Shown here: one piece after another, positions 47,430-60,109 of the stretch | Position numbering within the stretch: the stretch's first letter is position 1 | How the letters are laid out: each line of letters begins with the position of its first letter | DNA from: Candidatus Mycolicibacterium alkanivorans | GTDB lineage: Bacteria; Actinomycetota; Actinomycetes; Mycobacteriales; Mycobacteriaceae | Assembly (NCBI RefSeq): GCF_022760805.1 | Contig: NZ_JAIVFL010000001.1 | Span: 1,426,001 to 1,490,000, forward strand | DNA: 64,000 nt | Direction: 5' to 3' | Program-made: the position numbers and the translations under genes | The notes under the pieces: generated by a model | The model's input: the letters and a program-made list of their open reading frames with translations, nothing else | What the model was told of the DNA's origin: nothing | Database searches by the model: none

Positions 47430-48257
47430 GTGAGTTCTCGCCGCGAGCCGCCACCCATGCCGGAGGCCCTCACACCATTGATCGATGCCCACACTCATCT
47501 CGACGCCTGCGGCGCCCGCGACGTCGACGACGTCCGCGCCATGCTCGACCGCGCCGAGGCCGCCGGTGTGCTCGCGGCGGTCACCGTCGCCGACGACCTC
47601 GACGCCGCCCGCTGGGCCGCCGAGGCCGCCACCTGGGACCCGAGGGTCTACGCCGCGGTGGCACTGCACCCGACCCGCGCCGACGCGCTGATCGAGTTTG
47701 CGCGCGCCGAACTCGAGCGGCTGGCGACCCAGCCGCGGGTGGTGGCGATCGGCGAGACGGGGATGGATCTGTATTGGCCGGGCAAGCTGGACGGCTGCGC
47801 GGACCCGGGCCGCCAGCGCGAGTCGTTCGCCTGGCACATCGACCTGGCCAAACGAACCGGCAAGCCGCTGATGATCCACAACCGGGAGGCTGACGCGGAG
47901 GTGCTCGACGTGCTGCGGGCCGAAGGCGCACCCGAGACGGTGATCTTCCACTGCTTCTCCTCGGGCCCGCAGATGGCACGCGCCTGCGTGGACGCCGGCT
48001 GGGTCATCAGCCTGTCCGGCACGGTCAGTTTCAAGAACGCCACCGACCTGCGGGCGGCGGCCGCCCTCGTTCCGCCCGAGCAGCTGCTGGTCGAGACCGA
48101 CGCGCCGTTTCTGACCCCGCACCCCTTCCGCGGAGCACCCAACGAGCCCTACTGCCTGCCGTACACGGTGCGCGCGCTGGCCGAGGTCGTCGACCGCCCC
48201 GCCCAGCTGGTCGCCGAGCAATCGTCGCAGACGGCGCGGCGCGTCTACGGTCTCTAA
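47430..48257 (+). CDS. tatD: TatD-family metal-dependent DNase
   Basis: 275 residues. Metal ligands are visible in LIDAHTHLDACG, GETGMDLYW, KPLMIHNREAD, VIFHCFSS and LLVETDAPFLTP. TatD enzymes are Mg-dependent 3'-5' exonucleases linked to DNA repair and turnover. GTG 47430 is preferred (conserved SSRREPP N-terminus); GTG 47424 is in frame. The region before it is too short for a full promoter plus leader, which suggests a leaderless mRNA. First gene of the conserved tatD-rpfB-ksgA-ispE series. Confidence 0.93.
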   Translation: MSSRREPPPMPEALTPLIDAHTHLDACGARDVDDVRAMLDRAEAAGVLAAVTVADDLDAARWAAEAATWDPRVYAAVALHPTRADALIEFARAELERLATQPRVVAIGETGMDLYWPGKLDGCADPGRQRESFAWHIDLAKRTGKPLMIHNREADAEVLDVLRAEGAPETVIFHCFSSGPQMARACVDAGWVISLSGTVSFKNATDLRAAAALVPPEQLLVETDAPFLTPHPFRGAPNEPYCLPYTVRALAEVVDRPAQLVAEQSSQTARRVYGL

Positions 48258-50405
<2,148 letters not shown>

Positions 50406-51245
50406 TGAACCCCTCTGCGTACCGCGTCGGTGACGTAGCGCATCATCTCGGTGCACGACTCATAGCGCCGGTCGGGGTCCTTGGCTATCGCTCTTGCCAG
50501 TACCACGTCGAAACTCCTGGACAGCCAGGAGATCGCGTGTGAGACCTCCGGTGGTGGCAGGTGTAGGTGCGCGTCGACGAGGGCTAGTGGACTGTCACCG
50601 GCGAACGGGGTGCGGCCGGTGAGCACTTCCAGTGCGGTGCATGCCAGCGCGTATTCGTCAGTCGCGGCCTGCGGTAGCCGGCCCTGCAGGAGTTCGGGGG
50701 CGGCGTAGGGCAGCGATGCCAGCACGTGGGGCGGGCGATGCCACACGTCCTCGGCCAGCGCGTATGCCACACCGAAATCGATGAGCACCGCACCGTCCTG
50801 CGAAAAATGTTGGTGGACAAGGATGTTGGTGGGCTTCACGTCGGCGTGCACGATGCCGTCGTGATGTGCGTGGTCGAGCGCCGCGGCAATCTGCCCCAGC
50901 GCTTGCAGCCGGTAGTCGAGGGTCGTCAGGGTGGTGACGTTGCCACCGTCGACGTACTGCATGGCGATCCAGAACGGGCCGTGGTCGTAGACCTCCACGA
51001 TGTGCGGGTGCCGCAGCCGGTCGGCGAGCCGGAACTCACGGGCCAGCCGGCCGGTGCAGCCCTGATCGCGGTGGGCGTCGTCGAGCACCTTCAATGCGAC
51101 CACCGGATGGGCGGGACCGCCGCCGCGGGCGCGGTACACCGCCGCCTCGCCGCCGCGTCCCAGCACGGTTTCGACGAGGTAGCTCTCGAACGACTGCCCC
51201 GGATGCATCACTATTCGACCTTAGATTCCGCGATAGTCTCGTGCG

Positions 51246-52190
51246 GTGTCTCGGTCCAACGGCAGCGTCGCCCCGGAGTGGGTGCCGACTGGATCGGTGA
51301 CTGTGCGGGTGCCGGGCAAGGTCAACCTCTACCTCGGCGTCGGCGACCGGCGTGCCGACGGGTTCCACGAGCTCACCACCGTCTTCCATGCCGTCTCGCT
51401 AGTCGACGAGGTGACCGTGCGCAATGCTGACGTGCTGTCCCTGCAAACCGTCGGCGAGGGCGCCGAGGAGCTGCCCGCCGACGCCCGCAACCTGGCCTGG
51501 CGGGCTGCCGAGCTGATGGCCGAGCACGTCGGGCGCGCGCCCGACGTGGAGATCGTCATCGACAAGTCGATCCCAGTGGCCGGCGGAATGGCCGGAGGCA
51601 GTGCCGACGCGGCCGCCGTGCTGGTCGCCATGAACACGCTGTGGGAACTGGGCGCGCCGCGCCGCGACCTGCACGCGCTGGCTGTCGAACTGGGTAGCGA
51701 CGTCCCCTTCGCACTGCACGGCGGCACCGCGCTGGGGACCGGCCGCGGCGAGGAACTGGCGACCGTACTGGCCCGCAGCACTTTCCACTGGGTGCTGGCC
51801 TTCGGCGCCGGCGGCCTGTCGACGGCGGCGGTGTACGGCGAGATCGACCGGCTGCGGGAAGCCGGCACACCACCGCGGCTGGCGGATCCCGAGCCGCTGC
51901 TGGGCGCGCTGGCCGGCGGTGATCCCCGCGAACTGGCCCCGCTGCTCGGTAACGACCTGCAACCGGCCGCCCTGAGCCTGAGGCCCGACCTGCGTCGGAC
52001 ACTGCGGGCCGGGATCGAGGCCGGTGCGCTGGCCGGCATCGTGTCCGGGTCCGGACCCACGTGCGCGTTCCTGTGCGACTCGGCCGCAGCGGCCCTCGAC
52101 ATCGGGACCGAGCTGGCCGGGGCCGGCGTGTGCCGCACGGTCCGGGTGGCCAGCGGGCCCGTCCACGGCGCCCGCGTCGTGCCGTCGTAG
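51246..52190 (+). CDS. ispE: 4-diphosphocytidyl-2-C-methyl-D-erythritol kinase
   Basis: 314 residues, GHMP kinase fold: [25 protein letters not shown] loop [30 protein letters not shown] and GSGPTCAFL. It makes the 2-phosphate in the MEP pathway to isoprenoids. GTG 51246 lies 34 bases from the divergent kinase start, so ispE must now have its own promoter or be leaderless rather than being read from ksgA. Confidence 0.94.
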   Translation: MSRSNGSVAPEWVPTGSVTVRVPGKVNLYLGVGDRRADGFHELTTVFHAVSLVDEVTVRNADVLSLQTVGEGAEELPADARNLAWRAAELMAEHVGRAPDVEIVIDKSIPVAGGMAGGSADAAAVLVAMNTLWELGAPRRDLHALAVELGSDVPFALHGGTALGTGRGEELATVLARSTFHWVLAFGAGGLSTAAVYGEIDRLREAGTPPRLADPEPLLGALAGGDPRELAPLLGNDLQPAALSLRPDLRRTLRAGIEAGALAGIVSGSGPTCAFLCDSAAAALDIGTELAGAGVCRTVRVASGPVHGARVVPS

Positions 52191-52518
52191 CGCGGCGACC
52201 GCGACGCCGAACCCCGTCGGGTGTGACGCGGCCCTCATTTACTATGAAAACTTGGCGGTAACTTAAGGAAAGTTTAAGATAATCGGCGGTGATGACTAGC
52301 GGCCAGGACCTGCACGCGTGCGGATCGCCCACCCGGATTCGGGTCGGGCGGTGGCCCGGCGCCCCCGAAGCATCACCGATTCGAGACCGAAAAGCGCCCC
52401 ACTCGTACCCGCGTGCCTCCTATGCAGGTCGTACGTGCAGGTGGAGCATGAAATTCCGGGCTTTCGCGCCGTGCCCAGCGGCGGGGACCAGCCAGCTCCG
52501 GATGCCGAGGAGGTCGTC
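52191..52518 (+). promoter_or_regulatory. Upstream region of pks16 with AT-rich promoter
   Basis: The 328 bases contain an unusual AT-rich stretch (52255-52283) with the near-direct repeat AACTTAAGG / AAGTTTAAG and a TAAGATAAT -10-like element, indicating a promoter and a leader of about 230 bases. The leader frame is open in phase with pks16 from ATG 52318, but conservation begins only at the GTG at 52519. No known riboswitch recognised. Confidence 0.5.
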
Positions 52519-54153
52519 GTGAGCCGTTTCACCGACAAGATGTTCCACAGCGCCATGACCAGCAGCAAGGGCATGGTGACCGGCGAGCCGCACGAGCCGG
52601 TCCGGCACACCTGGTTGGAAGTCCACGAACGCGCCCGACGTATCGCGGGTGGCCTGGCCGCCGCCGGAGTCGGCCTCGGTGACGCGGTCGGCGTGCTGGC
52701 CGGCGCTCCGGTGGAGATCGCCCCCACCGCACAGGGCCTGTGGATGCGCGGCGCCAGCCTCACGATGCTGCACCAGCCCACCCCGCGGACCGACCTGGAG
52801 CACTGGGCCAAGGACACCGCCAACGTCATCGACATGATCGAGGCCAAGGCCATCATCATCTCCGATCCGTTCCTGGTCGCCGCGCCGGTTCTCGAGGAGC
52901 GCGGCGTGAAGGTTCTCACGGTCGAGGAGCTGTTGGCCGCCGAACCCATCGACCCCGTCGAGACCACCGAAGACGACGTCGCGCTGATGCAGCTGACGTC
53001 CGGCTCGACCGGTTCGCCGAAGGCAGTCGTCATCACGCACCGCAACATCCACTCCAACGCCGAGGCGATGTTCATCGGCGCCAAGTACGACATCGACAGC
53101 GACGTCATGGTCAGCTGGCTGCCCTGCTTCCATGACATGGGCATGGTCGGCTTCCTGACCATCCCGATGTACTTCGGCGCCGAGCTGGTCAAGGTCACGC
53201 CGATGGACTTCCTGCGCGACACCCTGCTGTGGGCCAAGCTCATCGACAAGTACAAGGGCACGATGACCGCCGCGCCCAACTTCGCCTACGCGCTGCTCGC
53301 CAAGCGGCTGCGCCGGCAGGCCAAGCCCGGTGAGTTCGACTTGTCCACGTTGCGCTTCGCGCTCTCCGGCGCCGAGCCGGTCGAGCCGGCCGACGTCGAG
53401 GACCTGCTGGACGCCGGTCGCCCGTTCGGTTTGCGTCCGGAGGCCATCCTGCCGGCCTACGGCATGGCCGAAACCACACTGGCGGTGTCGTTCTCGGAGT
53501 GCGGCGCGGGCCTGGTGGTCGACGAGGTCGACGCCGACCTACTGGCCGCGCTGCGCCGTGCCGTCCCGGCCTCGAAGGGCAACACCCGCCGGCTGGCCAC
53601 CCTGGGGCCGCTGCTCAAGGACCTGGAAGCCCGCATCGTCGACGAGGACGGCAACGTCCTGCCCGCGCGCGGCGTCGGCATCATCGAGCTGCGCGGCGAG
53701 TCGCTGACCCCGGGCTACATCACGATGGGCGGATTCGTGCCCGCGCAGGACGAGAACGGCTGGTATGACACCGGTGACCTCGGCTACCTGACCGACAACG
53801 GTCACGTCGTCGTCTGCGGCCGCGTCAAGGACGTCATCATCATGGCCGGGCGCAACATCTACCCGACCGACATCGAGCGGGCCGCCGGGCGGGTCGAGGG
53901 CGTGCGCCCCGGCTGTGCCGTGGCGGTGCGCCTGGATGCCGGCCATTCCCGCGAGACCTTCGCGGTGGCCGTGGAGTCCAACGCCTGGCGGGACCCCATC
54001 GAGGTGCGCCGGATCGAGCATCAGGTCGCGCACGAGGTGGTCGCCGAGGTCGACGTGCGGCCCCGCAACGTCGTGGTCCTCGGTCCGGGTACCATCCCGA
54101 AGACGCCGTCGGGCAAGCTGCGCCGAGCCAACTCGGTCGCGCTGGTCACCTAA
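52519..54153 (+). CDS. pks16: Fatty acyl-AMP/CoA ligase-like protein (Pks16)
   Basis: 544 residues from GTG 52519, with GAGGAGG at 52506-52512. Despite its name it is an ANL-superfamily adenylating enzyme: P-loop [55 protein letters not shown] and C-terminal KTPSGKLRR with the catalytic Lys. Length and sequence match M. tuberculosis Rv1013. It probably activates a long-chain acid for a PKS or lipid pathway; substrate unknown. Confidence 0.93.
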   Translation: MSRFTDKMFHSAMTSSKGMVTGEPHEPVRHTWLEVHERARRIAGGLAAAGVGLGDAVGVLAGAPVEIAPTAQGLWMRGASLTMLHQPTPRTDLEHWAKDTANVIDMIEAKAIIISDPFLVAAPVLEERGVKVLTVEELLAAEPIDPVETTEDDVALMQLTSGSTGSPKAVVITHRNIHSNAEAMFIGAKYDIDSDVMVSWLPCFHDMGMVGFLTIPMYFGAELVKVTPMDFLRDTLLWAKLIDKYKGTMTAAPNFAYALLAKRLRRQAKPGEFDLSTLRFALSGAEPVEPADVEDLLDAGRPFGLRPEAILPAYGMAETTLAVSFSECGAGLVVDEVDADLLAALRRAVPASKGNTRRLATLGPLLKDLEARIVDEDGNVLPARGVGIIELRGESLTPGYITMGGFVPAQDENGWYDTGDLGYLTDNGHVVVCGRVKDVIIMAGRNIYPTDIERAAGRVEGVRPGCAVAVRLDAGHSRETFAVAVESNAWRDPIEVRRIEHQVAHEVVAEVDVRPRNVVVLGPGTIPKTPSGKLRRANSVALVT

Positions 54154-54160
54154 TTCCGCT

Positions 54161-54218
54161 TCGAGTGTGCGTCCAGGGCGGGATCTCGCGAGTTTTCCCG
54201 CCCTACAAGCACACTCGA
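54161..54218. repeat. Double-stem hairpin after pks16 (CGAGTGTGC family)
   Basis: Outer arms TCGAGTGTGC (54161-54170) with 54209-54218 are a perfect 10-bp inverted repeat; inner arms AGGGCGGGA (54175-54183) with 54196-54204 add 9 bp. It starts seven bases after the pks16 stop, without a T-tract, and probably ends or protects the pks16 mRNA. Its architecture resembles the CGAGCAGACGC hairpins but the sequence differs. Confidence 0.85.
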
Positions 54219-54222
54219 CGCC

Positions 54223-54446
54223 ATGATGCAGCCACGGTTCCTGACGCAACGCAAAGCGCTGATGGGCCACCTCCTGACGAGGGCCGTCGACCGCGGGGAG
54301 ATCAGCGCCTCCGCCGTCACCGATGACCTCTGGGACGTGTTGCCGGCTACCTGATCTACCGCTCGGTGCTCACCGGTCGGGCTCCGTCGCGCCAAACTGT
54401 CGCAGACTTCGTCGACAATGTGCTCATCCCAGCCTCACCCGCCACG
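54223..54446 (+). pseudogene. TetR-family regulator remnant (C-terminal part, frameshifted)
   Basis: From ATG 54223 the frame reads FLTQRKALMGHLLTRAVDRGEI and WDVLP before a stop at 54354. One base is missing near 54345, and the next frame continues GYLIYRSVLTGRAPSRQTVADFVDNVLIP, the usual end of TetR proteins. The DNA-binding N-terminal half is absent. It sits directly upstream of mmpS-mmpL, where TetR repressors of efflux operons are often found. Confidence 0.85.
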
Positions 54447-54490
54447 AGGCCTGAGCTACGGGTTGTGCGGTCCGGTCCCGTACCGTACCG

Positions 54491-54503
54491 TCAACCTAGT
54501 TGA
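54491..54503 (+). promoter_or_regulatory. Palindrome in the mmpS-mmpL promoter region
   Basis: TCAACCTAGTTGA (TCAAC-CTA-GTTGA) is an inverted repeat 62 bases before the mmpS start; GTCAAC recurs at 54532-54537. It could be the operator of the lost TetR regulator or of another repressor. Confidence 0.45.
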
Positions 54504-54565
54504 TATCCACCTGTCGATGGTCACACAGTAGGTCAACGATTCACCGCTTGTCGAAAGGGCAACGG

Positions 54566-55012
54566 ATGCGGCGGATTTCGATCGCAAGCCGGTTGATGCG
54601 GCGGTGGATGCTTCTGGTTGCGGTGCTCGTGGTGGCGGTGGCGGGGTTCGCGGTGTACCGGCTCAACGGCATCTTCGGCTCCAAAGACGTCACATCCACC
54701 CCGAGCGGGGCCGCGAACGAGATCGTGCCGTTCAATCCCAAGCATGTCGTCATGCAGGTGTTCGGCCCTCCCGGCACCGTCGCCACCATCACCTTCACGG
54801 ACGTGAACGCCCAGCCGCAGCGGGTCGACGAAGCGGCCCTGCCGTGGGCCTATGACGCGACCACCACCCAGCCCGCGGTCTTCGTCAACGTCTCGGCGCA
54901 GGGAGACAGCGACGCCATCGGCTGCCGCATCGAGATCGACGACGTCGTCAAGGACGAACGAACCGTCAACACGCTGAACGCCTTCACCTACTGCCTGGAC
55001 AAGTCGGGATGA
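54566..55012 (+). CDS. MmpS-family membrane protein
   Basis: 148 residues from ATG 54566 with GAAAGGG upstream. One N-terminal span (MRRWMLLVAVLVVAVAGF) and an extracytoplasmic beta domain with the family pattern VVMQVFGPPGTVATITFTDVN and two Cys (GCRIEIDD, TYCLDKS). MmpS proteins are the accessory subunits of MmpL transporters (MmpS4/S5 help export siderophores). The stop overlaps the mmpL start as ATGA. Confidence 0.93.
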   Translation: MRRISIASRLMRRWMLLVAVLVVAVAGFAVYRLNGIFGSKDVTSTPSGAANEIVPFNPKHVVMQVFGPPGTVATITFTDVNAQPQRVDEAALPWAYDATTTQPAVFVNVSAQGDSDAIGCRIEIDDVVKDERTVNTLNAFTYCLDKSG

Positions 55013-57870
55013 GCACCCAGCTCGCTGGACGCCCGACGCGCACCGACCACATCGCCAGATGGGTGCGTCGGCTGTGTGTGCCGATCGTCTTGTTCTGGGT
55101 GGCGATCGCCGCAATGACGAACGTGCTCGTGCCACAACTCGAGGCCGTCGGTGAACAACACAACGTGGCGTTGAGTTCTCCCGACTCGCCCTCGCTGCAG
55201 GCCTTTCAGCGCATCGGCAAGGTGTTCGGCGAATTCAACTCCGACAGCGCCGCGATGGTGGTGCTCGAAGGCGATCAGCCGCTCGGCGCCGACGCCCACG
55301 GCTACTACGACGACCTGGTCAAGCGGATGGAGGCCGACACCAAGCACGTCCAGCACGTACAGAACTTCTGGGGTGATCCGCTCACCGCCGCGGGCTCGCA
55401 GAGCCCGGACGGAAGGGCCGCCTATGTCCAGGTGTTCCTTGCCGGCAACCAGGGTGAGGCGCCGTCGCTGGAGTCTGTGGACGCGGTGCGCCACATCATC
55501 GCGAATACTCCGGCACCGCCGGGCGTGCACGCCTACGTCGCCGGCTCGGCAGCCCAGATCGCCGATCAGTTCGAAGTCGGAAACCAAAGCACGGAAACGG
55601 TCACGCTGCTGACGATCGGCGTGATCGCGGCGATGTTGCTCATCGTCTACCGCTCGCCGATCACGATGATCCTCGCGCTCGTCACGGTACTCATCGAGAT
55701 GTCGGCGGCCCGCGGCATCGTTGCGTTCCTGGCAAACGCTGGATTCATTGGCCTGTCGACCTATTCGACCAACCTCCTCACGCTGCTGGTCATCGCTGCC
55801 GGAACCGATTACGTCATCTTCCTGCTCGGTCGCTATCACGAGAGACGCAACGACGGTGACGACCGCGAGGTCGCGTTCTACGACATGTACCGCGGGACCT
55901 CGCACGTGATATTCGGTTCCGGACTGACCATCGCCGGCGCGGTGTACTGCCTGTCCTTCACCCGCCTGCCGTACTTCCAGAGCCTCGGGATCCCCGCCGC
56001 CATCGGGGTGTCCGTCGCGCTGATCGCGTCGTTGACGCTGGCGCCCGCGGTGCTGGTCATCGGCAGCCGGTTCGGCTTGCTGGACCCCAAACGCAAGACG
56101 GCCAAACGAGGTTGGCGACGGATCGGCACGGCAATCGTCCGATGGCCGGGGCCAATCCTTATCGCCACGCTCGCGCTCGCGATCGTAGGGGTGGCTGCAC
56201 TGTCCGGCTACAAGGTCAGTTACGACGTCAGTCAATACATGCCGGCCAGCGCGCCCTCCAACGTGGGCTATGCCGCCGCGGAGCGGCACTTCTCGAAGGC
56301 GCGGCTCAATCCCGAACTCCTGATGATCGAATCCGATCACGATCTACGGAATCCCACCGACATGATCTTGCTGGAGCGGGTGGCCAAGGCGGTCTTCCAC
56401 ACCGACGGCATCGCGCAGGTGCAGTCGATCACCCGGCCACTGGGCACACCGTTGGACCACACCTCGATTCCGTTTCAGATCAGCGCCGGCAGCGCGGCAC
56501 AGATCAACAGTCTGCCCTTCCAGCAGGACCGCGCGGCTGATCTGGTCAAGCAGGTGAAGGTCATCAACGATTCGATCAACATCCTGCGACAGCAGTATGT
56601 GCTGCAGCAGCAGTCGAGCGCCATCACCGACGAGCAGGCACAGGCGTTCAGGGACACCGTCGCCATCGCCCAGGACCTGCGCAACAAGATCGCGAACTTC
56701 GACGACTTCTTCCGGCCGATCCGCAACTATTTCTACTGGGAACCGCACTGTTTCGACATCCCCATCTGCTGGGCGATCCGGTCACTGTTCGACGCGCTGG
56801 ACGGCCTCGACGCACTGACCGATCAGCTGGCCAACGTCTCGGCCAGCATCACCAAGCTCGACGAACTCCAGCCGAAGTTGTTGGCGCTGATTCCGCCGCA
56901 GATCGAGAATCAGCAGACCAACCGCGATTTGACGATGACGAACTACGCCACGTTATCGGGGATCTATGACCAGAGCGCGGCGGCGTTGCAGAATGCGACC
57001 GCTCTGGGCCAGGCCTTCGACGCATCGAAGACGGATGATTCCTTCTACCTGCCGCCGGAAGCATTCGACAACCCCGAGTTCCAACGCGGCTTGCTACTGT
57101 TCCTGTCACCGGACGGCAAGGCCGCGCGCATGATCATCACTCATAGCGGCGATCCCGCTACGCCGGAAGGTATTTCGCATATCGACGCCATCCGGCATGC
57201 GGCTAAGGAGGCGGTCAAGGGCACGCCGTTGGCTGGGTCGAGGATCTTCATCGGTGGTACGGCCGCGACGTACAAGGACATCGCGGACATGGCACACTAC
57301 GACCTGCTCATCGCCGGCATCGCCTCGCTCAGCCTGATCTTGCTGATCATGATGTTCATCACGCGAAGCCTCGTCGCAGCGTTCGTCATCGTGGGCACCG
57401 TTGCGCTGTCACTAGGGGCATCGTTCGGCCTGTCGGTCCTGGTCTGGCAGCATCTCCTGGGAATCCAATTGTATTGGGTGATATTGCCTTTGGCGGTGAT
57501 CCTGCTGTTAGCGGTAGGCTCGGACTACAACCTTCTGCTGGTCTCCCGATTCAGGGAGGAGATCCAAGCCGGTGTCAACACCGGCATCATCCGCTCCATG
57601 GCCGGCAGCGGGTCGGTCGTGACCGCGGCGGGACTGGTGTTCGCGTTCACGATGGCGTCGTTCATCTTCAGTGACCTGCGGGTGCTCGGCCAGATCGGAA
57701 CGACGATCGCCCTGGGCCTCTTGTTCGACACGCTGATCGTCCGATCGTTCATGACGCCGTCGCTCGCGGCGTTGCTGGGCCGGTGGTTCTGGTGGCCGGT
57801 GCGGGTGCGCCAGCGGCCGGCGCCGCAGACCTTCGGCGGCGCAGCCACCCGTCAGCTGTCGCTGTTCTAG
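55009..57870 (+). CDS. MmpL4/MmpL5-type RND transporter
   Basis: 953 residues in the MmpL4/5 subgroup: first porter domain, spans 2-6 with AAGTDYVIFLLGRYHERR, the long second extracytoplasmic domain (about 390-760) including a coiled-coil stretch (DQLANVSASITKLDELQPKL) and Cys-containing EPHCFDIPICWAIR, and spans 7-12 with AVGSDYNLLLVSRFREE. The S/L pair is of the kind that exports siderophores or, when derepressed, drugs such as bedaquiline and azoles. With the neighbouring TetR relic, constitutive expression is possible. Confidence 0.93.
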   Translation: MSTQLAGRPTRTDHIARWVRRLCVPIVLFWVAIAAMTNVLVPQLEAVGEQHNVALSSPDSPSLQAFQRIGKVFGEFNSDSAAMVVLEGDQPLGADAHGYYDDLVKRMEADTKHVQHVQNFWGDPLTAAGSQSPDGRAAYVQVFLAGNQGEAPSLESVDAVRHIIANTPAPPGVHAYVAGSAAQIADQFEVGNQSTETVTLLTIGVIAAMLLIVYRSPITMILALVTVLIEMSAARGIVAFLANAGFIGLSTYSTNLLTLLVIAAGTDYVIFLLGRYHERRNDGDDREVAFYDMYRGTSHVIFGSGLTIAGAVYCLSFTRLPYFQSLGIPAAIGVSVALIASLTLAPAVLVIGSRFGLLDPKRKTAKRGWRRIGTAIVRWPGPILIATLALAIVGVAALSGYKVSYDVSQYMPASAPSNVGYAAAERHFSKARLNPELLMIESDHDLRNPTDMILLERVAKAVFHTDGIAQVQSITRPLGTPLDHTSIPFQISAGSAAQINSLPFQQDRAADLVKQVKVINDSINILRQQYVLQQQSSAITDEQAQAFRDTVAIAQDLRNKIANFDDFFRPIRNYFYWEPHCFDIPICWAIRSLFDALDGLDALTDQLANVSASITKLDELQPKLLALIPPQIENQQTNRDLTMTNYATLSGIYDQSAAALQNATALGQAFDASKTDDSFYLPPEAFDNPEFQRGLLLFLSPDGKAARMIITHSGDPATPEGISHIDAIRHAAKEAVKGTPLAGSRIFIGGTAATYKDIADMAHYDLLIAGIASLSLILLIMMFITRSLVAAFVIVGTVALSLGASFGLSVLVWQHLLGIQLYWVILPLAVILLLAVGSDYNLLLVSRFREEIQAGVNTGIIRSMAGSGSVVTAAGLVFAFTMASFIFSDLRVLGQIGTTIALGLLFDTLIVRSFMTPSLAALLGRWFWWPVRVRQRPAPQTFGGAATRQLSLF

Positions 57871-57918
57871 CCTTCGACCGTTGCAGGACAAAGCGGTGCG
57901 CCGCGGGTGACGGCTTGT

Positions 57919-58497
57919 TCACCAGGCGTGCACCTGGTTCTGCGCCGGTTCCAGGCCTAGTTCGATCAGCAGTTCGGTAGCGTCGGCGGCCATTTCGCAG
58001 ATGGTCGGCACCTGGGTGCGCTCGGCGGGCGAGAAGCTCTCCAGCACGAAGGCCGCTGGGTCCTTACGCCCCGGCGGGCGGCCGATCCCGATGCGTACCC
58101 GCTGAAAGTTCTTGGTGCCCAACGCATTAGCCACCGAGCGCAGGCCGTTGTGGCCGCCCTCGCCGCCACCGAGCTTCAGGCGGATCAGCCCAAAGTCGAT
58201 GTCGAGCTCGTCGTGGATGACGATCACGTCGGCCGGCGACACCGAGTAGAACTTCGCCAGCAGTCCGACCTGGCGGCCCGACTCGTTCATGTAGGTCCTG
58301 GGCTTGGCCAGCACGACCGGCCGGTGGCCGAGCCGGCCCGTGGCGATCTCGGCGCCGGACTTCTTGTGCACCTTGAACACCGCACCCATGCGGCCTGCGA
58401 GCAGGTCGGCCACCATGAACCCGACGTTGTGCCGGGTCTTGGCGTACTGCGGTCCCGGGTTGCCCAGGCCGACGACCAGTAGTGGTGGCTCGGCCAT
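57919..58497 (-). CDS. pth: Peptidyl-tRNA hydrolase
   Basis: 192 residues: [20 protein letters not shown] (catalytic His), [40 protein letters not shown] in parts, and [11 protein letters not shown]. It releases peptides from peptidyl-tRNA after ribosome drop-off. It follows rplY by nine bases, as in Rv1014c-Rv1015c, so the two are cotranscribed. Confidence 0.96.
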   Translation of the reverse strand: MAEPPLLVVGLGNPGPQYAKTRHNVGFMVADLLAGRMGAVFKVHKKSGAEIATGRLGHRPVVLAKPRTYMNESGRQVGLLAKFYSVSPADVIVIHDELDIDFGLIRLKLGGGEGGHNGLRSVANALGTKNFQRVRIGIGRPPGRKDPAAFVLESFSPAERTQVPTICEMAADATELLIELGLEPAQNQVHAW

Positions 58498-58506
58498 GGC
58501 GGGCGC

Positions 58507-59166
58507 TTACTCGGCCTCGGCCGACTTTCCCCCGGCGGCCGCGGTCTCCTCGGCGGCCTCCGCCTGCTCCTGCAGCGACTCGCCGCCCCCCTCGGCCTCG
58601 AGTTCCTCGGCGGACGGCGCAGCGACGATGTTGGCGACCAGCAGGTCGGGATCGCTGATCAGGGTGACGCCCGCGGGCAGCTCGACCTGGCCGGCGGTGA
58701 TCTGGGTGCCCTCCTCGACGCCCTCGATCGACACGGTCAGCTGCTGCGGGATCGACATGGCGTCGGCCTCGATCTCGATGCTGCTGGCATCCTGGGTGAC
58801 CAGGGCGCCCGAAGCGGCGTCACCTTCGAGGACGACGTTCACCTCGACGGTCACCTTCTCGCCGCGACGGACCACGATCAGGTCGGCGTGCTGGATGTTG
58901 CGGCGGACCGGGTGCACCTCGATGGCCTTGGTCAGCGCCAGCTGCTCCTTGCCGTTGATGTCGAGGGTGAGCACCGCGTTGGTGCCGGAATGCCGCAGCA
59001 CCGCGGCGAAGTCGCGGGCGTTCAGCTCGAGGTGCTGAGGGTCGGCGCCGTGGCCGTAGAGGACCACGGGCACCAGGCCCTCGCGGCGCGCGCGCCGAGA
59101 AGCACCCTTACCAGTCTTGGTGCGCACAGCGACGCTGAGTTTGTTGACGGTCAGGCCTTTGGCCAT
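58507..59166 (-). CDS. rplY: Ribosomal protein bL25 / CTC family
   Basis: 219 residues from ATG 59166. N-terminal bL25 5S-rRNA-binding domain ([22 protein letters not shown]), the TL5/CTC extension beta domain ([26 protein letters not shown] in part) and an Ala/Glu-rich acidic tail. CTC-type bL25 is associated with general stress in Gram-positives. Confidence 0.95.
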   Translation of the reverse strand: MAKGLTVNKLSVAVRTKTGKGASRRARREGLVPVVLYGHGADPQHLELNARDFAAVLRHSGTNAVLTLDINGKEQLALTKAIEVHPVRRNIQHADLIVVRRGEKVTVEVNVVLEGDAASGALVTQDASSIEIEADAMSIPQQLTVSIEGVEEGTQITAGQVELPAGVTLISDPDLLVANIVAAPSAEELEAEGGGESLQEQAEAAEETAAAGGKSAEAE

Positions 59167-59384
59167 TTCGGTGCTCCTGTGTTGCCTGTCGTGGGTCACT
59201 CCGCACGGCAAAGGCAGGCACCAGATCGCTTACGCGAAGGCCTCGTCGATAACGGTGGCCGGACCACCCTCGCCGTGACGCGGCCTCAAGGTTAGCCGAT
59301 AGCGCGCTCAGAGCGGAAATTCAGTGCCTGTGAGCTGCTCGGACAGCTGCCAGAGTCCCCTGGCGGTGGGCCGTCCACTCCTGC

Positions 59385-59442
59385 CGAGCAGACACAAAAG
59401 GCCCCGACACGCCGTTGTTTCAGACACCTTTGCGTCTGCTCG
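59385..59442. repeat. Hairpin repeat, copy 4 (CGAGCAGACGC family)
   Basis: Arms CGAGCAGACACAAAG-like (59385-59399) and CTTTGCGTCTGCTCG (59428-59442) pair over 15 bases with one mismatch. It lies 20 bases beyond the lpqT stop in the minus direction and about 220 bases before rplY, consistent with a role as the lpqT/arsC transcript end. The rest of 59167-59461 shows no gene. Confidence 0.9.
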
Positions 59443-59461
59443 CGGGAGGAAAGGCGACGAC

Positions 59462-60109
59462 CTACTTCACCGTGACGCTGAAGCCTCTGATGACTGCCTC
59501 GATGTCGTCGGACTGCGCGGCGGCCTGGTCGGCAAGGGTGGTCACGGTGAACTGCACCAGGTAGCGCTGGAACTTCGGCGCGGGCGTCACCGGGATCACC
59601 ACCCGGTTGTAGGTATGCAGTCGCTCGCCGTCGGCGGCGTCGTAGCTGCCCTCGATCATCGCCGAGGGGAAGCCGTCGAAGGGGTCGCTCGAGGAGTTGA
59701 GCTTGGTGAAGTTCTTCGACATCTCGGCGTCGACGCTGGCGTGCTTGAGCGCTTCGCCCACGTCGAAGTTCCCGGTCAGCCGCAACACGACCACCATCGC
59801 CGTCGGGTAGGTGTTGTTCTTGGCGATCATCTCGGTGCCGGGGGAGAAGTTCGGGTTGGAGTACTTGGTCCAGCCCGGCGGCTTGGGCAGCGTCACCGTC
59901 AGGTCGGTCAGCTTGTCCAGCGGGATCTGCTCGCCGGTGACGCCGAGGCCGTAGAGGTACTTCGCGATGGGCTGCGGCTTGTCCGAATTGCTGGTGGTCG
60001 TGGTGGTGGGCGTCGTCGAGGACGTCCAGATCGACGAGTAGTCGGGCGGATTCGACCCGCACGCCGTCAAGACCAGCGCAAGGGGCAGGACTGCGGCGCG
60101 TGCCTTCAC
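59462..60109 (-). CDS. lpqT: LpqT-like lipoprotein
   Basis: 215 residues. GTG 60109 overlaps the arsC stop (GTGA). Lipobox ALVLTACGS, linker STTPTTTTTSNS and the LpqN/LpqT domain (TEMIAKNNTYPTAMVVVLRLTGNFDVGEALKHA in part). It is the second LpqN/T-family lipoprotein in the window (other at 33524). Ortholog Rv1016c. Confidence 0.92.
   Translation of the reverse strand: MKARAAVLPLALVLTACGSNPPDYSSIWTSSTTPTTTTTSNSDKPQPIAKYLYGLGVTGEQIPLDKLTDLTVTLPKPPGWTKYSNPNFSPGTEMIAKNNTYPTAMVVVLRLTGNFDVGEALKHASVDAEMSKNFTKLNSSSDPFDGFPSAMIEGSYDAADGERLHTYNRVVIPVTPAPKFQRYLVQFTVTTLADQAAAQSDDIEAVIRGFSVTVK

Noticed and set aside
52318..52518. 67-residue N-terminal extension of pks16 from ATG 52318
   Set aside because: The GTG at 52519 has a strong ribosome binding site and gives the conserved N-terminus and length (544); the extension looks non-conserved.
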